A DNA stretch of 64,000 bases from assembly GCA_964017045.1 (NCBI GenBank), contig OZ024798.1, positions 7,585,793 through 7,649,792 on the forward strand, read 5' to 3'. Shown here in pieces: positions 56,248-64,000 of the stretch. Every line of letters starts with the position of its first letter. Within the stretch, counting starts at the first letter, position 1. The translations under genes were made by a program, and so were the position numbers. This DNA is from Omphiscola glabra (lineage: Eukaryota > Mollusca > Gastropoda > Lymnaeidae). The notes below the pieces were generated by a model. It saw only the letters and a program-made list of their open reading frames with translations, ran no database searches and was not told the origin of the DNA.

Positions 56248-57477
56248 ATGGATTTTGATATTAATAATCCATCAGTAGAGGCATTAGACCAGTGTTCTAG
56301 AAGGGAGCTATTTTCCATTGCTAAAGAGTTAGGAATAAGTGTAGCTCATTCAGCAATAAAAAAGACTGTAAGAGATATGATCATTGTCCACTTCGTGGAT
56401 GAGGATATGTTGTCTGAGGACGAGCTGGCCTCAGTCGCACAACCTCAAGATCCTAGTATGGAGCTCCAACTGAAGCTTAAACAAATGGAGCTAGATGCTC
56501 AGAGAGAGAAAGAAGAAAAAGAACGAAAATTTAAACAAATGGAGCTAGAGCTAAAAAGAGAGAAAGAAGAAAAAGCTAGAGAACTAAAAATAAAACTAAA
56601 AGAAATGGAAATTAAGGCCAATTTAGGAGCAATGGAAAATAGACTCACGGCTCCAGCCGGTCAGGGTTGCGATGCAATTAAATTTGCAAAAATAATACCG
56701 AAATTTGCAGAAAAAAAGGTGGATCAATATTTTGCACAGTTTGAAATAACTGCCCAAAATTTTAAAATTCCTGAAAACATGTGGTCTACCTTACTGCAAC
56801 CGGCTCTGACTGGCAGGGCAGCCGAAGTTTTTGTGTCCTTGAACGCAGAACAGCGTGGGGATTATAACATTGTTAAATCCTTAATACTTAAGGCTTATGA
56901 ACGTGTCCCCGAAGCATACCGTAAAAAGTTTAGGGAGCTGTGGAAACGGGATGGCCAAACTCACGTTGAGTTCCTCCGGGAAAAGGAACGACTCCTGGAT
57001 AAATGGCTGCACGCAACGAACACTGACACAGACTTCAAAAAGTTCAAGAACCTAATTCTGATGGAAGAGTTTAAGAATTGTGTTCGTGAAGAAGTACGAA
57101 CACATATTGCAGACCGTGGCGAAGGTGACGCACATACGGCAGCAGTGTTAGCTGATGACTTCACCATCTCACATCAACTCTCAAAGAACCCATTTGACAC
57201 CAGAAAAGACAGGCAAAATAAGGCAACAACATCGACTTACAGTAAACCTCCACAAAAACCATATAAGGCCGTTACAAAAGAAATGAGTGCAAAAGAAACA
57301 TGTGCCTACTGTAAAAAAGAAGGACATACGAGGGATGAGTGTTGGAAACTCAAGAAGAAAACTGAGAAGACCACACATCCTGGTACACCACACAAAGTCT
57401 CCGCTTGTACGTCTCGTCATACATCTGGAAACACATTTTCAAAAGTCAAAAGTTTTGGCTCTCCAGATGTCCATTAA
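56248..57477 (+). CDS. Gag polyprotein of Gmr1-like element
   Basis: The start is the ATG in AAAATGG. The frame is open eight codons upstream but without ATG. The product is 409 residues. Residues ~10-50 look like a SAP-type helix-loop-helix (CSRRELFSIAKELGISV). Residues ~70-135 form a long Glu/Lys-rich coiled coil. The central capsid region ends in a block around residues 265-300 (KFKNLILMEEFKNCVREEVR) that resembles the SCAN domain. Vertebrate SCAN is thought to derive from a Gmr1-like Gag. A CCHC knuckle uses Cys352, Cys355, His360 and Cys365. Stop TAA lies at 57475-57477. Gag assembles the particle and binds the RNA. Confidence 0.92.
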   Translation: MDFDINNPSVEALDQCSRRELFSIAKELGISVAHSAIKKTVRDMIIVHFVDEDMLSEDELASVAQPQDPSMELQLKLKQMELDAQREKEEKERKFKQMELELKREKEEKARELKIKLKEMEIKANLGAMENRLTAPAGQGCDAIKFAKIIPKFAEKKVDQYFAQFEITAQNFKIPENMWSTLLQPALTGRAAEVFVSLNAEQRGDYNIVKSLILKAYERVPEAYRKKFRELWKRDGQTHVEFLREKERLLDKWLHATNTDTDFKKFKNLILMEEFKNCVREEVRTHIADRGEGDAHTAAVLADDFTISHQLSKNPFDTRKDRQNKATTSTYSKPPQKPYKAVTKEMSAKETCAYCKKEGHTRDECWKLKKKTEKTTHPGTPHKVSACTSRHTSGNTFSKVKSFGSPDVH

Positions 57478-57519
57478 AACTTCAAAGAGGTTTGTCACAA
57501 CTCATCAAAGAGTTTCAAT

Positions 57520-60500
57520 ATGAACAATAAGGCTAGTTTTACCGACTCCAGCCAAGTTCCTGCTTCGACTGCGAGTTTTATGAGCTTGTCGCCAAGATCC
57601 TTTTGCTCCAAGAAGAGGTCTACCTCCAGAGGGCGTCTTACCGAGGACTTGAGTGCAAGTTTTGACGACTCTACACAGAGTTTTACTTCCTCTACCCTAG
57701 CCGAATGTTCTCAAGACTCCAACAAGAGTTTTTCTACCAAGGTCCAAAATTCCACATCAGAAAACACTGATGTCATACAAGACTTCATGCCTTTCATATC
57801 GGAAGGATTTGTATCACTGCCAGGTGATTTTTCCAGTCTACGACCAATCAAAATCCTAAGAGATACAGGTGCTTCACAGTCCTTATTACTAGAGGGTATA
57901 CTTCCCTTATCTGCATCAACTGCTACTGGAAGCAAAATACTGTTAAGAGGCGTAGAACTAGGATGTATTGATGTACCTCTACATCTCATCCAACTCAAAT
58001 CAGACCTAGTTTCCGGACCTGTGGTTGTAGGTGTCCGACCAACATTACCATTGGACGGTATCTCGTTGTTGATAGGCAACGACTTAGCTGGTGGGAAGGT
58101 GATAGCCGAACCCATCGTAACTCAAGAACCCTGTCTCATTGAATCTCCAGAAGAAGATCCAGAAATATATACAGCATGCGCTGTTACCAGGGCAATGAGT
58201 TTGAAGATCTCCAAAGAAGAGAGTTCACCAAAAAGTAATAAAATTCAATCTGAAATTGATCTGGGAACGACCTTTTTTGCCCAACTGAATGAAGAATCAA
58301 AGGATCACAAAACACGAACTCGAACACAGCTCATTGAAGAGCAGAAGAATGATCCAGAAATCATTAAACTTCGAGAGAACGCTATGACCGAAGAAGAAGC
58401 TGAGCAATTCCCTGTTTGTTATTTTTTACAAAATGACATGCTTATGAGGAAATGGCGACCTCCAGATGCCAAGGCTGATGAAGAATGGAGGATTGTTCAC
58501 CAGATTGTAGTTCCTGCACTTTTCAGGAACGAAGTCCTCAACTTAGGCCATGATTCACCACTTTCAGGCCATTTGGGAGTGAACAAAACATATCATAAAA
58601 TCACGTCACACTTCTTTTGGCCCAAAATCAAGAAAGATGTGGTGGACTACTGCAGATCATGTCATACTTGTCAAGTGGTAGGGAAACCAAATCAGAAGAT
58701 ACCAGCAGCTCCTCTTCAACCCATTCCAGCGTTTGAAGAACCTTTCAGTCGCGTCATAATAGACTGCGTTGGGCCCCTGCCAAAGACAAAATCAGGTCAC
58801 CAATACTTGCTGACAATCATGTGTGCATCAACAAGGTTCCCAGAAGCTATTCCTCTTCGAAATATCAAGACTCCGAACATCGTCAAAGCACTGACGAAGT
58901 TTTTTACATTGTTTGGTCTTCCGAAGTCTCTACAGTCTGACCAAGGAACCAACTTCAAGGCTGGACTATTCAAACAAGTGATGAACCAATTGGGTATAGA
59001 ACACTGCTTGTCGAGTGCGTATCATCCTGAGTCGCAGGGAGCACTTGAGCGATTCCATCAGACATTAAAGAACATGATGAGAACGTACTGCCTAGAACAA
59101 GAGAAAGACTGGGATGAAGGGATCAACATGCTACTGTTCGCCGCAAGAGAAGCAGTTCAAGAATCACTTGGATTCAGCCCCTTCGAACTGGTGTTTGGCC
59201 ATACGGTTCGAGGCCCCCTTAAACTTTTAAAAGACACGTGGATGTCATCGACACCCACTGAAGGACTTTTGGACTATGTCCTAAAGTTTAAAACTAAACT
59301 TTTTAACGCCGTTTATTTGGCTAAGTCACATTTGAAGGATTCTCAATCCAAAATGAAAGTTTGGTATGACAAAAAGTCCAAATTCAGACAGTTTGCTTCA
59401 GGGGACAAAGTGCTTGTACTTTTGCCAATACCAGGACAGGCACTACAAGCTAGATATTTTGGTCCTTATGTAGTTGAGTCCAAACTTAATGACTTAAATT
59501 ACATTGTGTTAACACCAGATCGTAAAAGAAAGAAACAGTTATGTCACATTAACATGTTAAAAGAATATGTAGAAAGAAAATGTGATGACAATTGTCCATA
59601 CTCAGAAACTAATGTTAACACAATCTCAACTGTAACTTCAGTACCTAAAGTAAATGTTACTGAAATATTTGACAGTGTCCCAGAAAAAGTTGGTTATTAC
59701 AAACTTAAAAATTCAGAAATACTGGCCAATATTGATCAGAAACTTGGACATTTGTCATTGTCGGAAAAAAATGTTATCAAGTCTGTTATTGCAGATTTTG
59801 TTTCACTTTTTCCTGATGTCCCTAATAAAACCAACATTGCTGTACATGATGTTGACATTGGCAATGCAATTCCGGTCAAGCAACACCCCTATAGGGTCAA
59901 TCCGGAAAAACTTGAAGTAATCCGATCTGAAATAAAATACATGCTTGAAAATGATATAATTGAACCAAGCTCTAGTAACTGGAGTTCTCCATGTATTTTA
60001 GTCCCAAAGCCTGACAAAAGTTACAGGTTTTGCACTGATTTCAGGAAAGTGAATTCAGTTACAAAGTCTGATTCCTTTCCGATTCCAAGGATAGACGATC
60101 TTATAGATCGAATAGGCGATGCAAAATATGTAACCAAGATAGACCTACTATCAGGTTATTGGCAGGTTCCTCTAACTGACAGAGCAAAAGAAGTCTCTGC
60201 TTTTTGTACTCCAGATGGTTTATACCAATATAAAGTAATGCCGTTTGGAATGAAAAATGCCCCAGCTACATTCCAACGTCTAGTTAACAACATTATTGCT
60301 GACCAGGAAAATTGCAGCGCCTATATTGATGATGTAATTATTTACAGTCAAGATTTTTCCAAACATGTAAACCAATTAAGATCTCTGTTTACAAAATTCT
60401 TGCAGGAAAATTTAACTGTAAATTTAAATAAGTGTGAATTTTGTCATGCAACTGTGGAATATTTAGGTCACATAGTGGGTCAAGGTCATGTAAAACCTGT

Positions 60501-61125
60501 TCAAGCTAAGATAAATGCTATTGCAGCACTTCCACTACCCACTACTAGAAAACAGTTAATGAGATTTTTGGGAATGGCAGGTTACTATAGAAAATTTTGC
60601 AAAAATTTCTCAGTTATTGCTTCTCCCCTAAGTAATATGTTAAAGAAAAATGCAAAATTTCATTGGTCAGATGCCTGTCAGGAAGCATTCGAAAACATTA
60701 AAAGAATACTAGCTAATGCTCCTGTTCTCATTGCACCAGACTTTAACAAACAGTTTAAATTAGCTGTAGATGCCAGTGATGTTGGCATTGGTGCAGTTCT
60801 TTTTCAAGAAGATGACCACAGTGTGGATCATCCTGTTGGTTATTTTTCAAAGAAATTTAACTCCCATCAGAAAAATTATTCCACTGTAGAAAAGGAATTT
60901 TTAGGTTTAATTCTTGCTCTACAACAATTTGATTTTTATGTCAGTTGTTCCTTACATTCAGTACTTGTTTTTACTGATCACAATCCTTTAACATTTTTGA
61001 ATAAGATGGTCTCCAAAAATCAAAGATTGTTAAGATGGAGTCTATTTTTACAAGAATATAATTTGGACATAAAACATATCAAAGGCAAAGATAATGTGAT
61101 TGCTGATACTTTGTCCAGAAATTAA
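57520..61125 (+). CDS. Pol polyprotein (PR-INT-RT-RH) of Gmr1-like element
   Basis: The 1201 residues are without interruption. A Ser-rich leader precedes the aspartic protease (DTGAS from Asp115). The integrase zinc domain uses His344, His351, Cys381 and Cys384, with GHLGVNKTYHKI between. The catalytic triad is Asp415, Asp474 and Glu510, with 35 residues between the last two. Reverse transcriptase follows from about 790, with YIDD at 935-938. RNase H has Asp1084 in VDASDVGIGAVLF, and the ORF ends at TLSRN. The frame is also open from just after the gag stop, so the ATG at 57520 need not be the true start. All catalytic residues checked are present. Confidence 0.94.
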   Translation: MNNKASFTDSSQVPASTASFMSLSPRSFCSKKRSTSRGRLTEDLSASFDDSTQSFTSSTLAECSQDSNKSFSTKVQNSTSENTDVIQDFMPFISEGFVSLPGDFSSLRPIKILRDTGASQSLLLEGILPLSASTATGSKILLRGVELGCIDVPLHLIQLKSDLVSGPVVVGVRPTLPLDGISLLIGNDLAGGKVIAEPIVTQEPCLIESPEEDPEIYTACAVTRAMSLKISKEESSPKSNKIQSEIDLGTTFFAQLNEESKDHKTRTRTQLIEEQKNDPEIIKLRENAMTEEEAEQFPVCYFLQNDMLMRKWRPPDAKADEEWRIVHQIVVPALFRNEVLNLGHDSPLSGHLGVNKTYHKITSHFFWPKIKKDVVDYCRSCHTCQVVGKPNQKIPAAPLQPIPAFEEPFSRVIIDCVGPLPKTKSGHQYLLTIMCASTRFPEAIPLRNIKTPNIVKALTKFFTLFGLPKSLQSDQGTNFKAGLFKQVMNQLGIEHCLSSAYHPESQGALERFHQTLKNMMRTYCLEQEKDWDEGINMLLFAAREAVQESLGFSPFELVFGHTVRGPLKLLKDTWMSSTPTEGLLDYVLKFKTKLFNAVYLAKSHLKDSQSKMKVWYDKKSKFRQFASGDKVLVLLPIPGQALQARYFGPYVVESKLNDLNYIVLTPDRKRKKQLCHINMLKEYVERKCDDNCPYSETNVNTISTVTSVPKVNVTEIFDSVPEKVGYYKLKNSEILANIDQKLGHLSLSEKNVIKSVIADFVSLFPDVPNKTNIAVHDVDIGNAIPVKQHPYRVNPEKLEVIRSEIKYMLENDIIEPSSSNWSSPCILVPKPDKSYRFCTDFRKVNSVTKSDSFPIPRIDDLIDRIGDAKYVTKIDLLSGYWQVPLTDRAKEVSAFCTPDGLYQYKVMPFGMKNAPATFQRLVNNIIADQENCSAYIDDVIIYSQDFSKHVNQLRSLFTKFLQENLTVNLNKCEFCHATVEYLGHIVGQGHVKPVQAKINAIAALPLPTTRKQLMRFLGMAGYYRKFCKNFSVIASPLSNMLKKNAKFHWSDACQEAFENIKRILANAPVLIAPDFNKQFKLAVDASDVGIGAVLFQEDDHSVDHPVGYFSKKFNSHQKNYSTVEKEFLGLILALQQFDFYVSCSLHSVLVFTDHNPLTFLNKMVSKNQRLLRWSLFLQEYNLDIKHIKGKDNVIADTLSRN

Positions 61126-61268
61126 TTTTCTCTGCACAAAAATTATGTAGTTGATTATAAGCTATTAAGAAGCTTGTTTAATATTTTTTTTAAAGTAAGA
61201 AGTTTATTTTCTTGTACTTGTTTAATGGAAAAGAATTCCATTTTTCGAAAAATGAAATTTTTTCTTTT
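61126..61268 (+). other. Untranslated sequence between pol and polypurine tract
   Basis: A/T-rich sequence without an ORF. There is no room for an envelope gene. Confidence 0.8.
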
Positions 61269-61279
61269 AAGAGGGGAGG
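61269..61279 (+). promoter_or_regulatory. Polypurine tract
   Basis: AAGAGGGGAGG directly precedes the TG of the 3' LTR, the site of plus-strand priming. Confidence 0.9.
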
Positions 61280-61874
61280 TGTTATAAGGGATGACGTATT
61301 TTAAGACGCTTTGCCCGCCTTCCACGTGCATGACCTCTTTCAAGTCGGTCCTGTGTTGGGGCGGCTAGAAAAAATATCCCTTTGATGATACTTTTGTTTA
61401 CTATCATCCGTTTCTGTGGAACATGATAGAACAATCTAGAAAATGTGGGAAGCAGTAAGACTGTGTGTTCCATTTCCAGAATGATCATCTGAAACTGTCT
61501 ATAAAAAGGGCTGACCGATAGAGAGGGGGGGATTTTCCTTTCCTTGATTACGAGGCATGCTATGTGTCATTATACTTTGTTGTGTGTAGAGATTCTTATT
61601 TCCTCGAACAATTTTGTGCTCATTGTATTTTGATATACAGTACCGGTACCAGCAAATCTGTAAGTTTATAATTTCAATCATATTTCACTTGCTGTTATTA
61701 TTTAATTGAAGTTCACAAATTAAAAGGTTATTAATTGTAATTAGCTCTGGCCTTGATTGTCGTATTTGGTATTATTTTTAAACGTTGGTATCGTTCTTTA
61801 TTATGGACTGTTTCTGAACGAGCCATAGACTAAAATTAAGAGATTAAATTCTCCACCTATAACGGTCCGTAATA
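61280..61874 (+). repeat. 3' LTR of Gmr1-like element
   Basis: 595 bases, nearly identical to the 5' LTR. A 3-base and a 1-base deletion account for the length difference. It is followed by TTGTT at 61875-61879. Confidence 0.9.
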
Positions 61875-61879
61875 TTGTT

Positions 61880-62030
61880 CCTTCCAATGTTTTAAGTATC
61901 TTGTTACATCTAATACATTTAGCTGAGAGATTGTCTGTAGCTTTCAAGAAATAATGCCACACTGGTGTCTTTTTTCCGATAGTTTCATATGCTTTTTAAA
62001 TTTAGGTTTCTTTTTTTCAGGGTCCCCCAT
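61880..62030 (-). pseudogene. hAT transposase N-terminus, first half of BED finger
   Basis: From an ATG at 62028-62030 the minus strand encodes MGDPEKKKPKFKKHMKLSEK. After a shift at a six-A run it encodes TPVWHYFLKATDN and AKCIRCNKILKT. The W-YF then C-X2-C pattern is the first half of a BED zinc finger. Its His half lies across the retrotransposon, at 55284 and below. Confidence 0.78.
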
Positions 62031-62147
62031 TTCTTTCTATCAACCTTGGAAAATAAATCAATAAAAAAATTTTTTAATTCAATCGAATTGGTTTGACGTG
62101 TACAACTTTTTTTAATGTTTAAAATTGTCATGTAAATGTTTTACTAA

Positions 62148-62228
62148 GTACGGTACAGACAAATTGGGACATTCAGACATGTACATTTTGGCTAGGTACG
62201 GTACAGACAAACTGGGAAATTCAGCCTG
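62148..62228. repeat. Imperfect ~45-base tandem pair
   Basis: GTACGGTACAGACAAATTGG and GTACGGTACAGACAAACTGG, each followed by GRAAATTCAG-like sequence, lie in the right arm of the hAT element. Confidence 0.6.
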
Positions 62229-62839
62229 AGACAAAATAGCTAGAAAATCAATTATGAGTTGAATGTAAATTATTTATATTATTATCACAAAATAGAAGTA
62301 GCATTATTTTTTTGTGTCTTAAACTTAAGGTGTTGGAATATCAAAATAAGGATTTACTCAAATTTTTTAATGTGTCGTTTTTTTTTGCACAATGAAAAGA
62401 AATCAAGCAATAAAAAAAAAATTTAAATTAAAAGTTGACCCCGTGATTTGAGTAATGCGCCATAACGAGGGATTACCTCCTGTACATTCAGATCGCGACT
62501 GGTCTCCACTTGCACACTACACAAGCACGATGAAAAAACAAAACTAATCACAACGTCATGATTCTTGACAAATAAGAGAGTACACAGATCGGTCGGCTTT
62601 CTTTGAACTTGAGACACGTGGTGTGATGGATTTCCACATCTCAAAAATTATTCCTATGTCTTGCTTTAACTACGACGTGAAAACTAAGAAAATCAATTTT
62701 GTAAAAAAATGAAATCCCGGGATTATCGAAAATCCCGGTTTTCATAAATCCAATCACAGTATTTTCGAGCATGAATTATGGTCCGGTATTCCGGTATTTT
62801 CGAAATTCGGGATCCCGGTTTGCGACCTCTAGTAGAGAC

Positions 62840-63143
62840 ATGGGCTAGGCGACGGGGGTAAATGATCTAGTCGGTAGAATGTTGTCTTCAAAGATGTAGC
62901 AATTCAATGACAGTGGGACGCGTATCTAGTAAAGTTTATAATCACACGGTGGGAAATATAGGTTTTTCGAGACACGTGTAGTAGAGTTAGAGATTCGTGG
63001 ACGGTCATTCTGAAGTGATAGAACTAGTGATACTATTCGTAGTAAAAGATAGGGATAGACAGTATTATGAATCCTAGTAAAATTAATATGGATAACAAGG
63101 ACATGTGCACGTAAACAGCAGCAAACGTTAAGTATCGTGTCTA
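62840..63143. other. Non-coding stretch between the two hAT relics
   Basis: No feature recognised. Confidence 0.45.
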
Positions 63144-64000
63144 GTGAGAAGTCAGCCAAATTACAAAATAAGTCATTTGATGATGATGATGACTGTAATA
63201 GCATGTTGTAACCTAACAACAGTGTCCATATCACAGACACTCACAAGAGAGGACCAAAAAGTTGGAGAACAAACTAAAAGTAGTGACCTGACCATTTCCC
63301 ACTCGCAGGAGTTTCAAGCTGCTGACAGTGGTTTCATAACTGCGATTCATTACTATCAGCATCCCTCAGATTTGATACTGAAATATCAACACAATAATTT
63401 TAGCTGTGATATGAAAAACAATTACTTTGATTTTGGTCGTTATATTCAGTCAATATCTCAACTGTAAAATGTTTTAAAATATCGTTTACTCACAAACCCA
63501 TAACGACCAATAACAAGTTACAATTTCAGTGAGGATAGACCTGGCAAAAAACGTTTTCTGTATGCCAGGCTTGATCAGTTTTCTCAGTGGCTTGCCTATT
63601 CTAGCCATCATAAAGGTCCAGTATGTATATTTTGTATTGTTTTCCTGCAACCCATTCATCGCGGGTACCAAGGCGCATTTATAGCAACACCTTTCACAAA
63701 AGTAAATTGACTTTCCTCAAGGTGTTCGTGATTATGTGGAAAGTAAATGGCACAAAGATGCTCAGCAGGATGCAACAACAGCATTCTTGAGCATCATTAG
63801 GAAACCAGATATGTATCCCAAATCAGATAGGCGAGTCTATTTCGAATAAGATTTTAGAAAATCGAAATAAGCTTTTGCCGATATTATCCTCAATAATTTT
63901 CTGCAGAACATACGTCATCGCACTTCGTGACAAAAATAGTGACAGTGGAAATGTTCACAATCTGTTTCAGCCAAGAGTGGAGGCTTGCGATAAAGACCTG
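63144..64000 (+). pseudogene. hAT transposase (DUF4371/TTF-type), partial, frameshifted
   Basis: Plus-strand frames give, in order, a leader with SQEFQAADSG and HPSDLI, then PITSYNFSEDRPGKKRF and LDQFSQWLAYSSHHKGPVC-IFC. A shifted frame follows with GVRDYVESKWHKDAQQDATT, AFLSIIRKPDMYP, then NKLLPILSSIIFCRTYVIAL and RDKN. This is the order in hAT transposases of the TTF-finger/DUF4371 group. At least two frame changes and a stop show that it is decayed. It continues past the right edge. Confidence 0.72.

Larger units (their letters stand above)
55290..61874 (+). mobile_element. Complete Gmr1-like Ty3/gypsy LTR retrotransposon
   Basis: The 6585-base element has LTRs at both ends, a 5-base TTGTT duplication, a primer site, a polypurine tract, and intact gag and pol. 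Pol order is protease, integrase, reverse transcriptase, RNase H. Integrase upstream of RT departs from nearly all Ty3/gypsy elements and marks the Gmr1-like lineage, first described from cod and other deuterostomes. The SAP-like and SCAN-like features of Gag agree. The two LTRs differ by about 8 substitutions and 2 small indels in ~597 bases, so insertion is recent. There is no chromodomain and no envelope-type ORF. Confidence 0.92.
54467..62831 (-). mobile_element. Internally deleted hAT transposon split by an LTR retrotransposon
   Basis: GTAGAGAC at 54459-54466 and 62832-62839 is a perfect 8-base duplication. Inside it both ends carry CAAACCGG (direct on the left, CCGGTTTG on the right) and CCGGTATTTTCGA-type subterminal blocks. 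Without the inserted retrotransposon and its 5-base duplication the element would be about 1.8 kb. Transposase remains are on the minus strand: a BED-finger start near 62030 and a dimerisation domain ending at 54771. Most of the catalytic core is missing, so the element was already defective apart from the later insertion. Confidence 0.8.

Noticed and set aside
62423..62644. Apparent minus-strand exon with splice-like borders
   Set aside because: It lies inside the hAT element and has no phase partner among the host exons.
1..64000. CRISPR array, operon, ribosome-binding sites or other prokaryotic features
   Set aside because: The window is clearly eukaryotic. The tandem arrays lack the repeat-spacer pattern, and genes carry introns.

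Overview
The window is AT-rich, intron-rich, repeat-laden eukaryotic DNA with a 200-base assembly gap at 12411-12610. It looks like a lophotrochozoan genome, most probably a gastropod mollusc. The reasons are several short SPIN-type hAT elements (a family known from the pond snail Lymnaea as well as from tetrapods), CR1-like, RTE-like and Penelope-like retroelements together, and long G/C homopolymer tracts. Species-level assignment is inference.

One host gene is visible. It lies on the minus strand, from about 50.8 kb down to its stop codon at 9104-9106. I placed sixteen exons from AG/GT splice sites. Their phases agree throughout, and they total 2082 bases, or 693 codons plus stop, without an interruption. 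The product has a low-complexity N-terminal half, a conserved coiled-coil core around exons 5-9, a Ser/Pro-rich stretch, a second coiled coil, and a single membrane span just before the C-terminus. This is the layout of the IRAG/LRMP (MRVI1, Jaw1) family of tail-anchored ER/nuclear-envelope proteins. The 5' end of the gene lies upstream of 50823 and was not found.

Almost everything else is mobile DNA, much of it inside introns of this gene. At 19479-21287 is a short gypsy derivative. It has a 5' LTR, a tRNA-Leu primer site, and a gag ORF running into the protease motif. It then ends in a perfect 205-base inverted copy of its own LTR start. At 31952-34330 is a long uninterrupted non-LTR reverse transcriptase ORF on the minus strand, abutting the 3' end of another CR1-like LINE. 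Further LINE pieces lie near 18.8, 35.5, 36.4, 38.0, 46.3, 50.2 and 52.3-53.9 kb. A Penelope-like GIY-YIG endonuclease relic lies at 45.3-46.1 kb. Short hAT elements with 8-base target duplications are scattered through the window.

The most striking object is a complete LTR retrotransposon at 55290-61874 with 599- and 595-base LTRs differing at about 8 positions. It carries an open gag and an open 1201-codon pol. The pol order is protease, integrase, reverse transcriptase, RNase H, so integrase lies before RT as in the Gmr1-like branch of Ty3/gypsy. Gag and pol share one frame and are separated by a single TAA. The element landed inside the BED zinc finger of an internally deleted hAT transposon (54467-62831). 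Both layers keep their target-site duplications, giving a clear order of events. A second, unrelated hAT transposase relic (DUF4371 type) runs off the right edge.
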